The position numbers were made by a program, and so were the translations under genes. A model generated the notes under the pieces. That model had not been told where the DNA came from and made no database searches. It saw nothing but the letters and a program-made list of their open reading frames with translations. A DNA stretch of 64,000 nt from contig JBLDXI010000042.1 of the NCBI GenBank assembly GCA_047495785.1, forward strand, positions 4,836,001 to 4,900,000, read 5' to 3'. The stretch is from Lepidodermella squamata (taxonomy: Eukaryota > Gastrotricha). This document shows, piece after piece, positions 10,183-21,230 of this stretch (its first letter is position 1; every line of letters starts with the position of its first letter).

Positions 10183-12775
10183 ATGACATTTCTAAAACGA
10201 GTTCGACTCTTTCAACTACTACTAATCGCCTTCAGCTTCACTGAGCTATCCGCATTGAGTGAAAGCCTGACGATGTTCCCGCCACCTTTAAATTCCACAA
10301 CGGCAGCAATGCAATCGGTTCAACTTTCAACGCCGCTACCACAGTATATCGCATCTGCTAATTACACGGGGGAGACAGTATCAAACAAAACTGTCATCGC
10401 TATTCTGGCCACTTCGCCCTACGCTGGAGAGATGCCGGTAGGGGCTCTCGTCTCAAAAGCAATGGAGCTGGCTTTGGACCAGCTTCACAAGTTGCAAAAT
10501 TGGCTGCCGAGCTACGAACTTGTCATAGAAGTCTACGACGACGAATGCACTGATGCGACAAACACAGAAAGAGTTGTAAATGCATTTAGAAGCACAGCAG
10601 CAGGCAGGAATAGATTGCCTTTACTCATCAGCGGAGGTTGCTCAGGTGTTGGAATGCGGACAGTCGCTGAGGTGTCGAAATTCTTCAACTACGTTTCTGT
10701 GAGTTTCTTTTTACTATCGGTCGCTCTACGATCAGGTATGTAAAGCACTCGCAAAAACTTTAACTTGCATATTACAGGTATGCGTCTACGTAATAACTAA
10801 CTCGTATTAATACTTCCCAACAGCTTGGCAGAAATTTGTTTCCACGCTTGGAAGCAGTGAACGTAAGTCTGATATGGCTGAGAAAGTTTTCCCATGCCGG
10901 AGTGTTCGAAGAGGAGATGGAGCCTGCCCTTGATGAGCTGAAGCCTCTGGACCCTAGAATAATTCTAATGGATGCTGATCTATCGGCTGGTAAACTTTGC
11001 TGGATGCACCGGAAGAGGCTATTCGGCCCAAACATCGTCATTTTCGTGTGGTATTGGTCTGATGTATATCCGCTTCCGTACGTACCCGAAAGCATGGTGG
11101 AATGGTGTACAACCGACATGATTTACGAGGTCTGTTATAGCGCATTAGTCACTAAGGCTTTGTGAGATAATTCTGTTGTTCAAGGTCATGCAAAGTGTTA
11201 TCTTTTTTGGCGACACGTCATTGGTCGATGTATACGGTACGGATATTAGAGACTCAACAGGGATATCCTACACGAAGTGGGAGGCGGAGATGCATGCGAA
11301 AATCGATCGGCCTGAGAATGGTGGATTTTGGGCTTCCTTTCGTTTCACATTTTACGAGGTAGCTATTTTCGCTGGTTATGTCTTACAAGCTGTTGAATCC
11401 CAACTTCAAAAGCGTTAGTCTTTCGCGATATCTTTCCACATTTTCAATTGAATGTTAACTGTTTAGAAAATGCGACCCTATCAGACTTGTTCACTGATTC
11501 AGCAACATTTCAGGATCGCGGGCATGAAATCGCGAGCTTATTCATTGAAGCAGTCTATTCGGCTAAAGTGGCTGGATTCAAGGGGATTTATAACTTCGAA
11601 AAGTCAACCCAGGATAATTCCAAAGTATTTGTGCCAATAGCCTTCACCCAGCTTCTGAATAATGGAGCTAACTCGTCTGTAATAGCTGTCTATGCATCAA
11701 ATACCAGAAACCTAACAGTTTTTCTAGACAGAATAACATGGACAACTCGTGACGGATTAGCTCCATTGGATTCCAAAAAGATAGTAAAGATCGAGTCCAG
11801 CTATTCATCTCTAGAAAGCTACATAGCTCTTGTGGCCATTGCTGCCATCGAAATTTTCGTTTGTGGAATACTGCTCTTTCTGCCAACAATTGGGCGCAAG
11901 ATCAGCAGTGTGGTTGCATCGACTTTCAAGCCATGCGAAAAAGAGGATTTCACAACCACCGTCGGAATCATTTTGATGCAGTGCGAAGTTATCATTCTGC
12001 CAATACCATATTTAAACTATGCTTCGCAATGCACAAGCATGATCACACTGTTAACAATAGGCTATTCCATCGCCAATCTCGGCGTTATGCTGAAAATCGA
12101 TCGCGGGAAAATGAAATTGATCCATACACTTGGCTAACACATCGCGAAGCAAGCCTAGTGTGATGATGGCAAGGCTTCGGGATAGTAAGAATTCAATTAG
12201 GCAGACCCAACCGGGTGTAACCGTTGATACCAATGTCAACTCATCTGCTAGCAAGTTCTGGCGCATGTTCAACACCATTCAATGTGCTGCTATACAAGCT
12301 GTCGTAGCCATCAGTTTAGCCGTTCTCGAGTCGCCTTTCGAAATCGAAATTTCGATCGGTGCGGAAGTTGAGCAGAGCGATTCCCAAATATTGTTACAGT
12401 ATTTTCGGAAGCAATGTACATTTGATTTTACGAGTAATGCCCCAGCTACGGCAATCGCAGTCGTTGAGGTTATCTCTATCGCCGTAGTTATTTTACGAAC
12501 CGCGCTATTATGCTATCAAGTCCAAGTGGTAAACGTTTGCTCGCTCAAATCTTTCCGCTTTTATCGTTTTGAATTCACAGAAAAAGAGAACTGTCGTTAT
12601 TCCAAAGGATCTTGTGGCTACATGTGCGCTTTTCTGCTGCCTGGTGCCGTTTGTTGCTGCGACCGGGCTCGTTTGTATTCTTATGCCGTCTTTAGCTATT
12701 CATGTTGTGAGTGTCGCAAATCTGCTGTTCTGTGCCATAATACTATTAGTCACCTTTTACACTCAACGGCAGTGA
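10183..12775 (+). pseudogene. GABA-B-like class C GPCR, copy 3 (exon 2 lost, frameshifted)
   Basis: Exons 10183-10698, 10824-11129, 11185-11413, 11467-12528 and 12581-12775 are near-identical to copy 4. Exon 2 is gone except its last 13 bases (near 10726-10738): the start of intron 1 runs directly into CTCTACGATCAG. Exons 1 and 3 are both phase 0, so skipping exon 2 alone would keep frame while removing 58 residues of the ligand domain. Exon 5 is also frameshifted: after MLKIDRGK (end of TM3) the frame hits TAA at 12135-12137, and TM4-TM7 continue in another frame from about 12130. I see no GT donor there that would splice it out. Likely a pseudogene; a short receptor with TM1-TM3 is conceivable. 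A retrotransposon follows immediately. Confidence 0.78.
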
Positions 12776-12829
12776 AAATGAATCTTCCGTTAAAAATAGC
12801 AACTGCATACAGGACACAGGACTAATTAC

Positions 12830-15446
12830 TTTTCACTTTTTCATTTTGATTAAAACATCACTTTTCATGAGTTGTAACGCGTGCCAAAAACGCTGTGGAA
12901 ACGCCATTTCATGCATTATATGTAACAGCTTATTCCACAATACGTGCATGGGCCTATGTAATACCGATTTCACGACAATAACCAATGCAAATCGGAAGCT
13001 GTGTAAGTCGGAGACTTCTACTTATCAGCCAAAGATCGTCATCATCTGCTCTGAGAAATGCCGTCGACTATTGAACAGTTGGATAGGTCAACACGCAGCG
13101 GCGTCTACAATTTGTTCGAATAAGACCGACAAAGAATCATCGGTTGGCGAGGCTGTAGAGCAGCCCACAGAAGGAAATCCTGTCGCTGAGGCTGAGATGC
13201 ATGCGTGTTCTAAAACGTCTTCGGGTGGGACCGACGAGGAAGCAGTAGGTGGTGATGCCGTCCATCAGCTCGTGGGAGACAAACCTGTCGAGTCTACTAT
13301 GGATTTTGTAGTCGTAAACGAAACTGCTGAGCTGCTTCTCTGCCCCTGTGGTAATGAAGTTTTCGCATTGTGTGTTTGTGGGTGTGCTACGCCGCTTTGT
13401 CATGATCACTTTACCAACAAAAACAATTGCTCTTCCATTGATGAAATGCCGCAATACGCGCGTGCCCCCGAAAAAATAGCTTTTTCTCGTAAATTATTTA
13501 ACGCAAAAAAACGTGAAATTCCTGATATTTCTGACTCGAAAATCTCTGCCTATACTCTGAAAAACAAGCTAAATGATGCCGATGCGCGAAACAAGTTCAA
13601 AGCGGCGGAAAGTTCTTTCAAAAAAGAAATGCTAAAATTTCAGTATCAAAGGGAAAACGATCTTCTGGAAAATGGTTCAGGGAAAAAAATCTTTGAATTT
13701 GTATCAAATTTCTTGAAAGAAAACAAATCGTCTGTGCCCTCAGCGATGAAATCGAAAGAAAAAATTGTCGTTAGCGATTTAGACAAGGCTGAGCTTTTTG
13801 CCGACACTTTCTCTGCGAATTTTAGGCCTTTATCTACGAAGGGGGCCAGTTATAATAACAAGATTACAAATGACTGTCTACAACACATTCAGTTCGACGA
13901 ATATACTGTATCTCTGTATCTCTCCAACTTGAAGCCAAAATTTGGCGGTGGCCCTGACAATCTGCCTCAATTTTTACTTAAAAATCTCGCTACTTCTCTC
14001 TCTGTACCTCTTTCTATCATCTTCAACTCTTCTATGCTCTCAGGTCAGCTACCTGACGTTTGGAAGGTGGCAGATGTTATTCCTATCTACAAGAAAAGCG
14101 GATCTCGGCTGGAAGCTAAAAATTACCGGCCTATCAGTCTTACCAGTAACATCTGCAAATTGCAAGAAAAGATTATAAAAAATATTCTTACTGAGTATCT
14201 GAAAAGAAATAATGTGATACCGCCTAACCAGTTCGGCTTCCTGGAAAAGCGAAATGTTGAACTATTGCTCTTAATCTGTCTCAATAAATTCACGTTCTAC
14301 CGAGACAATAATATACCCGTAGACATAATTTACCTTGATTTGGCGAAAGCCTTCGACTCTGTTCCTATTTTCAAGCTAATAAGTGCTCTTAAGAGCTTCA
14401 ACATATGCGGAAACTTACTCGCGTGGCTAAAGTCGTACCTCTTAGACCGCAAGTTCCGAACTAAAATAGGTAACAGTATGTCAGGTTGGAGAAATGCGAA
14501 CTCAGGTGTGCCTCAGGGCTCAGTTCTTGGACCGCTTCTTTTTATTATATTTCTTATAGCTATCGATATCGACACAAAAGTCGAGTCTCCCTTATTTTTT
14601 TTCGCTGATGACAACAAAGTGTTCAGACCGATTGTGAAAAATGAAGACAAATGTGTTTTGCAAAAAGATCTCGACAACGTCATTTCTTGTTTTAATGAAA
14701 ATGGTCTCGATATAAATTGTGAAAAATGTTGTGTAATGAGAATCGGAGCAAGCGATGAAATCTCGACAGACTATACTATAAATAAGATACCTATTCGCGT
14801 TGTACAGTCTACTAAAGACCTAGGCGTTGTTGTTGATAAGGATCTAAGCTTCACGCAACATTGTGCTACACTTATGAACCGGTGCTCAAGTCTATGCTCT
14901 GCTATTTTGAAGAGTTTCAGATGCAATCGATTAAAGATAATGGCTTTTAAAACTTATGTTTTACCGATTCTGGACTACTGTTCCACTGTGTATAGCCCCT
15001 ATTTTCTCACAACGATCGACAATTTGGAAAAAATACAAGAAAGATTTCTTAAAGCTGTGTTTCCAACCTTGAGCTACGATGATGCGTGCAAACGCTCTGG
15101 TTCACTACGATTAGAACATCGTAGAATTTTACGTGATTTGTTGTTTTGTTTCAAAGCTTACCACAATTTTGTTGATGTCTCTTTTTCATCTTTGTTCGAA
15201 AATTCTACTAACACTAGAAAGGCGAAACACTGCATAGTTCCTTCTAAATGTCGCTCCGATCCCCGAAGATTTTGTATTGGCAACAGAATTAACAAAGTAT
15301 GGAATAAGGTACCAGAATGCATAATTAACTCTCGTACAATTACTGTTTTTAAAAATTATATTTTACAAAACTTGTTGCCTGAACAAAAACAAATCACTGT
15401 GTACACGCGCAACGCGAAACTGCAGTTTTAAATAAATAAATAAATT
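12830..15446 (+). mobile_element. Non-LTR retrotransposon insertion (Jockey/CR1-like)
   Basis: The frame at 12867-15431 ends in a short tandem tail, AAATAAATAAATAAATT, typical of the 3' end of CR1/L2-like elements. Comparison with the sequence behind copy 4 (both continue TTATCGATGA) places the right junction at about 15446. The left junction lies between 12790 and 12866 and is not sharply defined; no clear target duplication was seen. Confidence 0.7.
12867..15431 (+). CDS. Non-LTR retrotransposon polyprotein: Cys-rich N-terminus plus reverse transcriptase
   Basis: An uninterrupted frame of 854 residues from ATG 12867. Residues 1-75 hold a PHD-like zinc-binding pattern (CNAC...C..C...H..C...C..KC), and a second Cys/His cluster lies near 160-200. 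The reverse transcriptase then shows YRPISLTS, LDLAKAFDSVP (motif A, catalytic Asp), SGVPQGSVLGP (motif B), FFADD (motif C with Phe instead of Tyr) and LGVVVDKDLSF (thumb side). The linker before it (KFKAAESSFKKEM type) resembles that of Jockey/CR1-group elements. No apurinic-type endonuclease domain lies between the Cys-rich part and the RT, although such elements normally have one. The 3' end is an (AAAT)n tail. It is inserted just after the stop of receptor copy 3. Confidence 0.88.
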   Translation: MSCNACQKRCGNAISCIICNSLFHNTCMGLCNTDFTTITNANRKLCKSETSTYQPKIVIICSEKCRRLLNSWIGQHAAASTICSNKTDKESSVGEAVEQPTEGNPVAEAEMHACSKTSSGGTDEEAVGGDAVHQLVGDKPVESTMDFVVVNETAELLLCPCGNEVFALCVCGCATPLCHDHFTNKNNCSSIDEMPQYARAPEKIAFSRKLFNAKKREIPDISDSKISAYTLKNKLNDADARNKFKAAESSFKKEMLKFQYQRENDLLENGSGKKIFEFVSNFLKENKSSVPSAMKSKEKIVVSDLDKAELFADTFSANFRPLSTKGASYNNKITNDCLQHIQFDEYTVSLYLSNLKPKFGGGPDNLPQFLLKNLATSLSVPLSIIFNSSMLSGQLPDVWKVADVIPIYKKSGSRLEAKNYRPISLTSNICKLQEKIIKNILTEYLKRNNVIPPNQFGFLEKRNVELLLLICLNKFTFYRDNNIPVDIIYLDLAKAFDSVPIFKLISALKSFNICGNLLAWLKSYLLDRKFRTKIGNSMSGWRNANSGVPQGSVLGPLLFIIFLIAIDIDTKVESPLFFFADDNKVFRPIVKNEDKCVLQKDLDNVISCFNENGLDINCEKCCVMRIGASDEISTDYTINKIPIRVVQSTKDLGVVVDKDLSFTQHCATLMNRCSSLCSAILKSFRCNRLKIMAFKTYVLPILDYCSTVYSPYFLTTIDNLEKIQERFLKAVFPTLSYDDACKRSGSLRLEHRRILRDLLFCFKAYHNFVDVSFSSLFENSTNTRKAKHCIVPSKCRSDPRRFCIGNRINKVWNKVPECIINSRTITVFKNYILQNLLPEQKQITVYTRNAKLQF

Positions 15447-16400
15447 ATCGATGATTATTTCCAAGTTTTAAGAAGCAGATATCGTTTTAGATGCAAGTAA
15501 TAATTTGGATTGGGTCATGATGCTTATCTAGTCCTAATATTCTAGTAAACTGGCTGCAAAGTGACTGAGCTGCTTAAGTAGCGTTACTAGCTTGACACCA
15601 TTTTCTATAGAGAAGCAATAAGCATGACATATTGGGCGATTCCATATTATCAAAAGGCCTTTTGAGTGGGGGATTAACCTGAGATTGATACCCAGTTGCG
15701 AGTCCTGAGCAAGCTGAAGGCATCTGAAAAACCCAATAGACCATTTCGACGCATGCTAGCCGCCATAAAGACATGGAACGAAATCCGAAGGAGAACTTTC
15801 CCGAAACTGTAGATATAAAAATTTGCAAAGGAAAAATGAACGCTCTATGCCGTAGTTTTTAACATTAGTACTTGGCCGAAAATGTTTCGTAAGAAAAGCT
15901 AACGTGGAGGTATCACGTAAGACGAATTTATACAAAGCCGAGAATCCTTCGTTCGATGACCTTCGGTGACCGCATGTAAAATGGGAGTTGAATCATGACA
16001 CATCAGCATCATGACCATGAGGTGCCACCTGTCGGACTCACCGATACTTTTCCGGCTTTCAGCCATGAAGGACGTCAGGTAACCGCGCCAACGTACCATG
16101 TGCTCGTTATGTAACACTAATACTAATTCTAATAGGTATTCAAAAAGATGATTATTTTCGGGCTCTGGAACAGTTGGGTGATGAAATGATGAAATGAACG
16201 CTTTCATGGGGCGATTATTTTGATCTCCCTCTATTTCTTATCTCTCTGTGAGTCGAATGGGTCGAATGGCATCGTGAGGACCGTGAGCCTTCGAGAAAAC
16301 AGGTTTTATTGTAAAGGGTGTTGCAAAAAAGCATCGCGATAGCGCCTACTTTAGTTTTAGCGCCACCTCATTATCAAGCGTGAAGATATACACGTATCTG
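15447..16400. other. Spacer behind the retrotransposon; continuation of duplicated receptor 3' flank
   Basis: No gene seen. 15447-15720 is similar to the flank of copy 4 at 20710-20980 (shared: TTATCGATGA, GATGCTTAT, TTGATACCCAGTT). Minus-strand open frames here are short and unlike known proteins. Confidence 0.5.
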
Positions 16401-16404
16401 GACT

Positions 16405-16704
16405 CGCAGATTTGTGACACGTGATGCGGAAATGGTGCACCGGTTGAACATACGCTTGAACATACACCGGTTGGAAAAAAACCAGGTTTATAAGCTGATT
16501 TATATCCGAGAGAAAAAATTGAGTTGCCGTAGTAGTCTTTATTAGTAGTTACACAGTGAAAGTTATAGCTATTATTATCTCAAATTTCGAATTTTCTTTA
16601 TCGGCTATAAATCAGCTGATAAACCTAGTTTTTTTTCCTAGTGTATGTTCAAGCGTATGTTCAACCGGTGCACCATTTCCGCATCACGTGTCGCAGACCT
16701 GCAG
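16405..16704. repeat. Large inverted repeat (arms about 115 bp, loop about 60 bp)
   Basis: The left arm (about 16405-16524) contains GACACGTGATGCGGAAATGG, then TGCACCGGTTGAACATACGC. The reverse complement of the right arm (about 16588-16704) carries the same blocks in the same order with a few mismatches, then AGGTTTAT..GCTGATTTATA. The paired arms would form a long hairpin. It lies about 1.25 kb upstream of receptor copy 4; the upstream DNA of copy 3 carries only one arm. Confidence 0.8.
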
Positions 16705-17947
16705 ACATCAGCAAAATAATCACCGACTTTACCTAGAGTTCCACGAGACTTCCGGGGCATCACTAATTGTTCAAGCTTCGGATGTTATGGTATATCCGAC
16801 ATCACCGACATCATTGGAGCGATCGGAGAAGCTCGCAATAGATGCATATGAGCCTCGTAAGTGAAAACTGTATCTTACTCAACCCTAATTACACCAGAGC
16901 GCAAAGAAGGCTTGTTAAGTGAATTTTGTCTACTAGGAATCTCATGTAATTTTTCACGAGAAATCTTATGATGCAATCAGATTTTCTCTATGGAGCAGTG
17001 TTCATTCGCGCTGCCAAAAATGCGAATGCGTCAATATAAGCGCAAAATCTGCGCACATTTCCGACCCTAATTGGTTGGATACTTTAACCTTGGGGGAACC
17101 TCTCACTTAGGGCCCTAATTCACAGATTTTCAACATGTATCTGAATTGACGCCCAAAATCAATGGAAAATGTGTTTCATTTGTTTCCTTCTCTTGAAACA
17201 TGGTATGATTGTATCTTATTAGGAACTTATTAGGAACGGTGCCAGATATAAAAAACAGGTTTCAGATTTGAATTCAGCGTTGAAAACTACAGCAGACCGC
17301 ATGCTTAACTTGAAATTTGAAATAACGTCATAAGATACTGTTTTCACTTGTCGCTCATATATTTTTGAGTAATCCAGTGTAATCCAGCGCCGGTGACATT
17401 TTAGTTAGCCTTAGTAAAGCTTAGACATAAGTAATGACTATACCGAACCCAAACCTGCAAATACTGTCGTTTAACAAATCAGGTAATCGAGACGATAATG
17501 CCTGTGTCCTAAGTGTTCCCTCTTTCGAGCACTGTGGGCGGAAGTCTTGCGCCCTATCATGATCTGGTCTGAAGATGTTGATTTTAATTATTATTTGATC
17601 TGATTGAACAGCTGACTGATAAATTCCCAGAATATCCAGGGAAGTAATTTTTTATCGCGATTTTATATTGGCGATAGAAAGACCTGCTTAGAATAGAAAA
17701 AATTCTCAAATCAGCATTGAAAAACTGCAGTGACCGTGTACTTAACTCAAATTTGAAAAAGGTCGTAAGGTACAGTTTTCACTAGCCGGGACCATTAAAC
17801 TTGCCATTTTAACTGATTATAATCTGTTAAATGGCAGTTGAAGGTTAGGTAATCGACAAGGAAATCAAATCTACTTTCCAGCAAATTTTAGGGGTTATAT
17901 CAACCAGCTGTTCAATCAGAGATCAGAGCACATTATATCAACATACC
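16705..17947. other. Upstream region of receptor copy 4
   Basis: No gene seen. It contains blocks shared with the upstream DNA of copy 3 and internal partial repeats: 'tactttccagcaaattttag' at 17873 resembles 10143, and 17240-17350 resembles 17690-17790 (ATTTGAA, GTCGTAAGGTACAG-like). No obvious core promoter. Confidence 0.4.
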
Positions 17948-20682
17948 ATGAAACTTCTGGAGCGAGTTGGATTCTCACTGCTAATAATCGCCTTCAGCTT
18001 CACTGAGCTATCCGCATTGAGTGAAAGCCTGACGATATTCCCGCCACCTTTAAATTCCACAACGGCAGCAATGCAATCGGTTCAAATTTCAACGCCGCTA
18101 CCACAGTATATCGCATCTGCTAATTACACGGGGGAGACAGTATCAAACAAAACTGTCATCGCTATTCTGGCCACTTTGCCCTACGCTGGAGAGATGCCGG
18201 TAGGGGCTCTCGTCTCAAAAGCAATGGAGCTGGCCTTGGACCAGCTTCACAAGTTGGAAAATTGGCTGCCTCGCTACGAACTTGTCATAGAAGTCTACGA
18301 CGACGAATGCACTGATGCGACAAACACAGAAAGAGTTGTAAATGCATTTAGAAGCACAGCAGCAGGCAGGAATAGATTGCCTTTACTCATCAGCGGAGGT
18401 TGCTCAGGTGTTGGAATGCGGACAGTCGCTGAGGTGTCGAAATTCTTCAACTACGTTTCTGTGAGTTTCTTTTTCCCTATCGGTCACTATAATTACTGAA
18501 ATGTTTGTAGATAACCTATGCCCAAACCTTTCGAGAGCAGCAGGAAAATCGTAGAAGATTCAGTTCGCATTTTTCCCTTGGTGATCAGTTCGACATGTCC
18601 CATATAGGCCTCGTAGAGTTTTTGGTTAAAATGAGATGGCACAAGCTTGCAATACTGTCAGAATCTTTCACGCTCTACGATCAGGTAAGCGTCCATAGAT
18701 TTATTTGACTCGCAATAACATTCTACCTCTCAACAGCTTGGCAGCACCTTGTTTCCACGCTTGGAAGCAGCAAATATCAGCCTAATCTGGCTGAGAAAAT
18801 TTTCCCACGCCGGAGTCTTTGAGGAGGAGATGGAGCCTGCTCTAGATGAGCTAAAGCCTCTTGATCCCAGGATCATGCTAATGGATGCTGATCTATCGGC
18901 TGGTAAACTTTGCTGGATGCACCGGAAGGGGCTATTCGGCCCAAACATCGTCATTTTCGTATGGTATTGGTCTGATGTATATCCGCTTCCGTACGTACCC
19001 GAAAGCATGGTGGAATGGTGTACAACTGACATGATTTACGAGGTCTGTTATAGCGAATTAGTCATTCAGGCTTGTGAGATTCTTTTTTGCAAGGTCATGC
19101 AAAGCGTTATCTTTTTTGGCGACACGTCATTGGTCGATGTATACGGCACGGATATTCAGGACTCGACAGGAATATCCAAAACGGAATGGGAGGCAGAGAT
19201 GCATGCGAAAATCGATCGGCCAGAGAATGGTGGATTTTGGGCTTCTTTTCGTTTTACATTTTACGAGGTAGCTATTTTCGCTGGTTATGTCTTACAAGCT
19301 GTTGAATCCCAACTTCAAAAGCGTTAGTCTCTTTCGCGATATCTTTCCACATTTTCAACTGAATGTTTTCTGTTTAGAAAATGCGACCCTATCAGACTTG
19401 TTCACTGATTCATCAACTTTTCGGGATCGGGGGCATGAAATCGCGAGCTTATTCGTTGAAGCAGTCTATTCGGCTAAAGTGGCTGGATTCAGGGGGTATT
19501 ATGACTTTGAAATGTCAACCCAGGCTAATTCAAAAGGATTTGTGCCGATAGCCTTCACCCAACTTCTGAATAACGGCGCTAACTCGTCCGTAATAGCTGT
19601 TTATGCATCAAATACCAGAAACCTGACAGTCTTTAGAGACAGAATAACATGGGCTACTCGAGATGGATTAGCCCCGTTGGATTCCAAAAAGATTACGAAG
19701 ATTGAGTCCAGCTATTCCTCTTTAGAGAGCTACATAGCTCTTGTAAGCATTGCTGCCACCGAACTTTTCATTTGTGGAATTCTGCTCTTTCTGTCAACAA
19801 TTGGGCGCAAGATCAGTACTGTCTTTGCGTCGATTTTCAAGCCATGTGAAAAAGAGGATTTCATCACTACTGTCGGAATAATTTTGATGCTGTGCCAAGT
19901 CATCATCCTTCCAATGCCATATTTAAACTATGCTTCGCAATGCACAAGCATGATCACACTGTTAGCAATAGGCTATTCCATAACCAATCTCGGCGTCATG
20001 CTGAAAATCGCTAACCTATTACAAATGGCTAACCTCTCACGAAGCAAGTCTAGTTTAATGTCGGCCAGGCTTCGGAATAGTAAGAACTCAAGCAGGCAGA
20101 GCCAATCGGCTGTAACCGTTGATATTATTAATGTTCACTCATCTGTAACACCCGCTAGCAAGTTCTGGATCATGTTCAACACCATTCAATGTGCTGCTAT
20201 TCAAGCTGTTGTAGCCGTAAGCTTATCCATTGTTGAGTCGCCGTTCGAAATCGAAATTTCGATCGCTGCCGAAATTGAGCAGAGCGATTCCCAAATATTG
20301 TTACAGTATTTTCGGAAGCAATGTACATTCGACTTTATGGGTAAAGCCCTAGCTATGGCAATCGCAGCTGTCGAGCTTACTTCTATTGCCGTAGTTATTT
20401 TAAGAACCGCGCTTTTATGCTATCGAGTGCAAATCGTAAGTCACTTCAGTTTATTGGTACTTTCCGCTTATCATTTTGCACTTCCAGAAAAAGCGAACTG
20501 TCGTTATTCCAAAGGATCTTGTGGCTACATGTGCGCTTTTCTGCTGCCTGGTGCCTTTTGTTGCTGCGACCGGGCTCGTTTGTATTCTTATGCCGTCTTC
20601 AGCTATTCATGTTGTGAGTGTCGCAAATCTGCTGTTCTGTGCCATAATACTATTAGTCACATTTTACACTCAACGGCAGTGA
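17948..20682 (+). CDS. GABA-B-like class C G-protein-coupled receptor, copy 4 (intact)
   Basis: Exons 17948-18460, 18511-18684, 18737-19042, 19094-19322, 19378-20435 and 20488-20682 join in frame to 824 residues. Residues 1-25 are a signal peptide (MKLLERVGFSLLIIAFSFTE). The Venus-flytrap domain follows (GEMPVGALVSK, GGCSGVGMR, exon 2 with LAILSESFTLYDQ, exon 3 with FHAGVFEEEM-type text and VWYWSDVY). There is no Cys-rich linker domain before seven TM helices from about residue 530. The protein ends TFYTQRQ directly after TM7, so there is no intracellular tail or coiled coil. It is the intact twin of copy 3. Known family role: G-protein-coupled sensing of GABA or other small ligands at the cell surface; the ligand here is not determinable. 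Confidence 0.88.
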
Positions 20683-21230
20683 AAATGATTCTTCTGATAA
20701 AGGGACCTTCTTCTGGGAAAAATTATCGATGAATTCTTGTAATCATGTTAAGACCTAAATTTGTACTCATTTGATGCTTATATTTTAATTCTTATCGAGT
20801 CCGACTATTCTATTCAAGTAGCTGCATAGCGATAGCAATGCAAAATGGCAAAATGGGCCAACTTGAGCCTTGCGAAATTGGATGGTATCAAAAGGATTCC
20901 TGAATGCATATGTATAAGTGGGGTTCCGTTCGGCAGCTTGTTTCGTTTGCTACCTGATACCTGAAATTGATACCCAGTTCTCAGTTTATAAATTTATTTT
21001 AGTAGGCGATTCAAAGCTATTTTCATGACACCTGACACCTGAATTTTAGCCAGCCCAAAGCCCAAAGCCGTTACGATTCAGCCTGCCAAAAGTAGCCCAA
21101 ATAGGGTTAATTATTTTGATGCCTCGTCCCCAGGAAAGGAGAGGTGTTCTTCGGACTGAAACAGGCTTATGATGATATTTAAAAAAACAGTTTTATTCAC
21201 TCACGTACTTGGCTGAAAGATCCAACACTG
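20683..21230. other. Spacer between convergent receptor copy 4 and ankyrin-SOCS gene
   Basis: No gene seen. Its left part is the duplicated 3' flank shared with copy 3. A minus-strand AATAAA at 21192-21197 lies about 35 bp beyond the stop of the ankyrin-SOCS gene and is its likely polyadenylation signal. Confidence 0.55.

Noticed and set aside
10772-11119. Minus-strand open frames opposite receptor exon 3 (also near 744, 7446 and 18730)
   Set aside because: They recur in every copy because the sense exon is conserved; they have no independent homology or splice structure.
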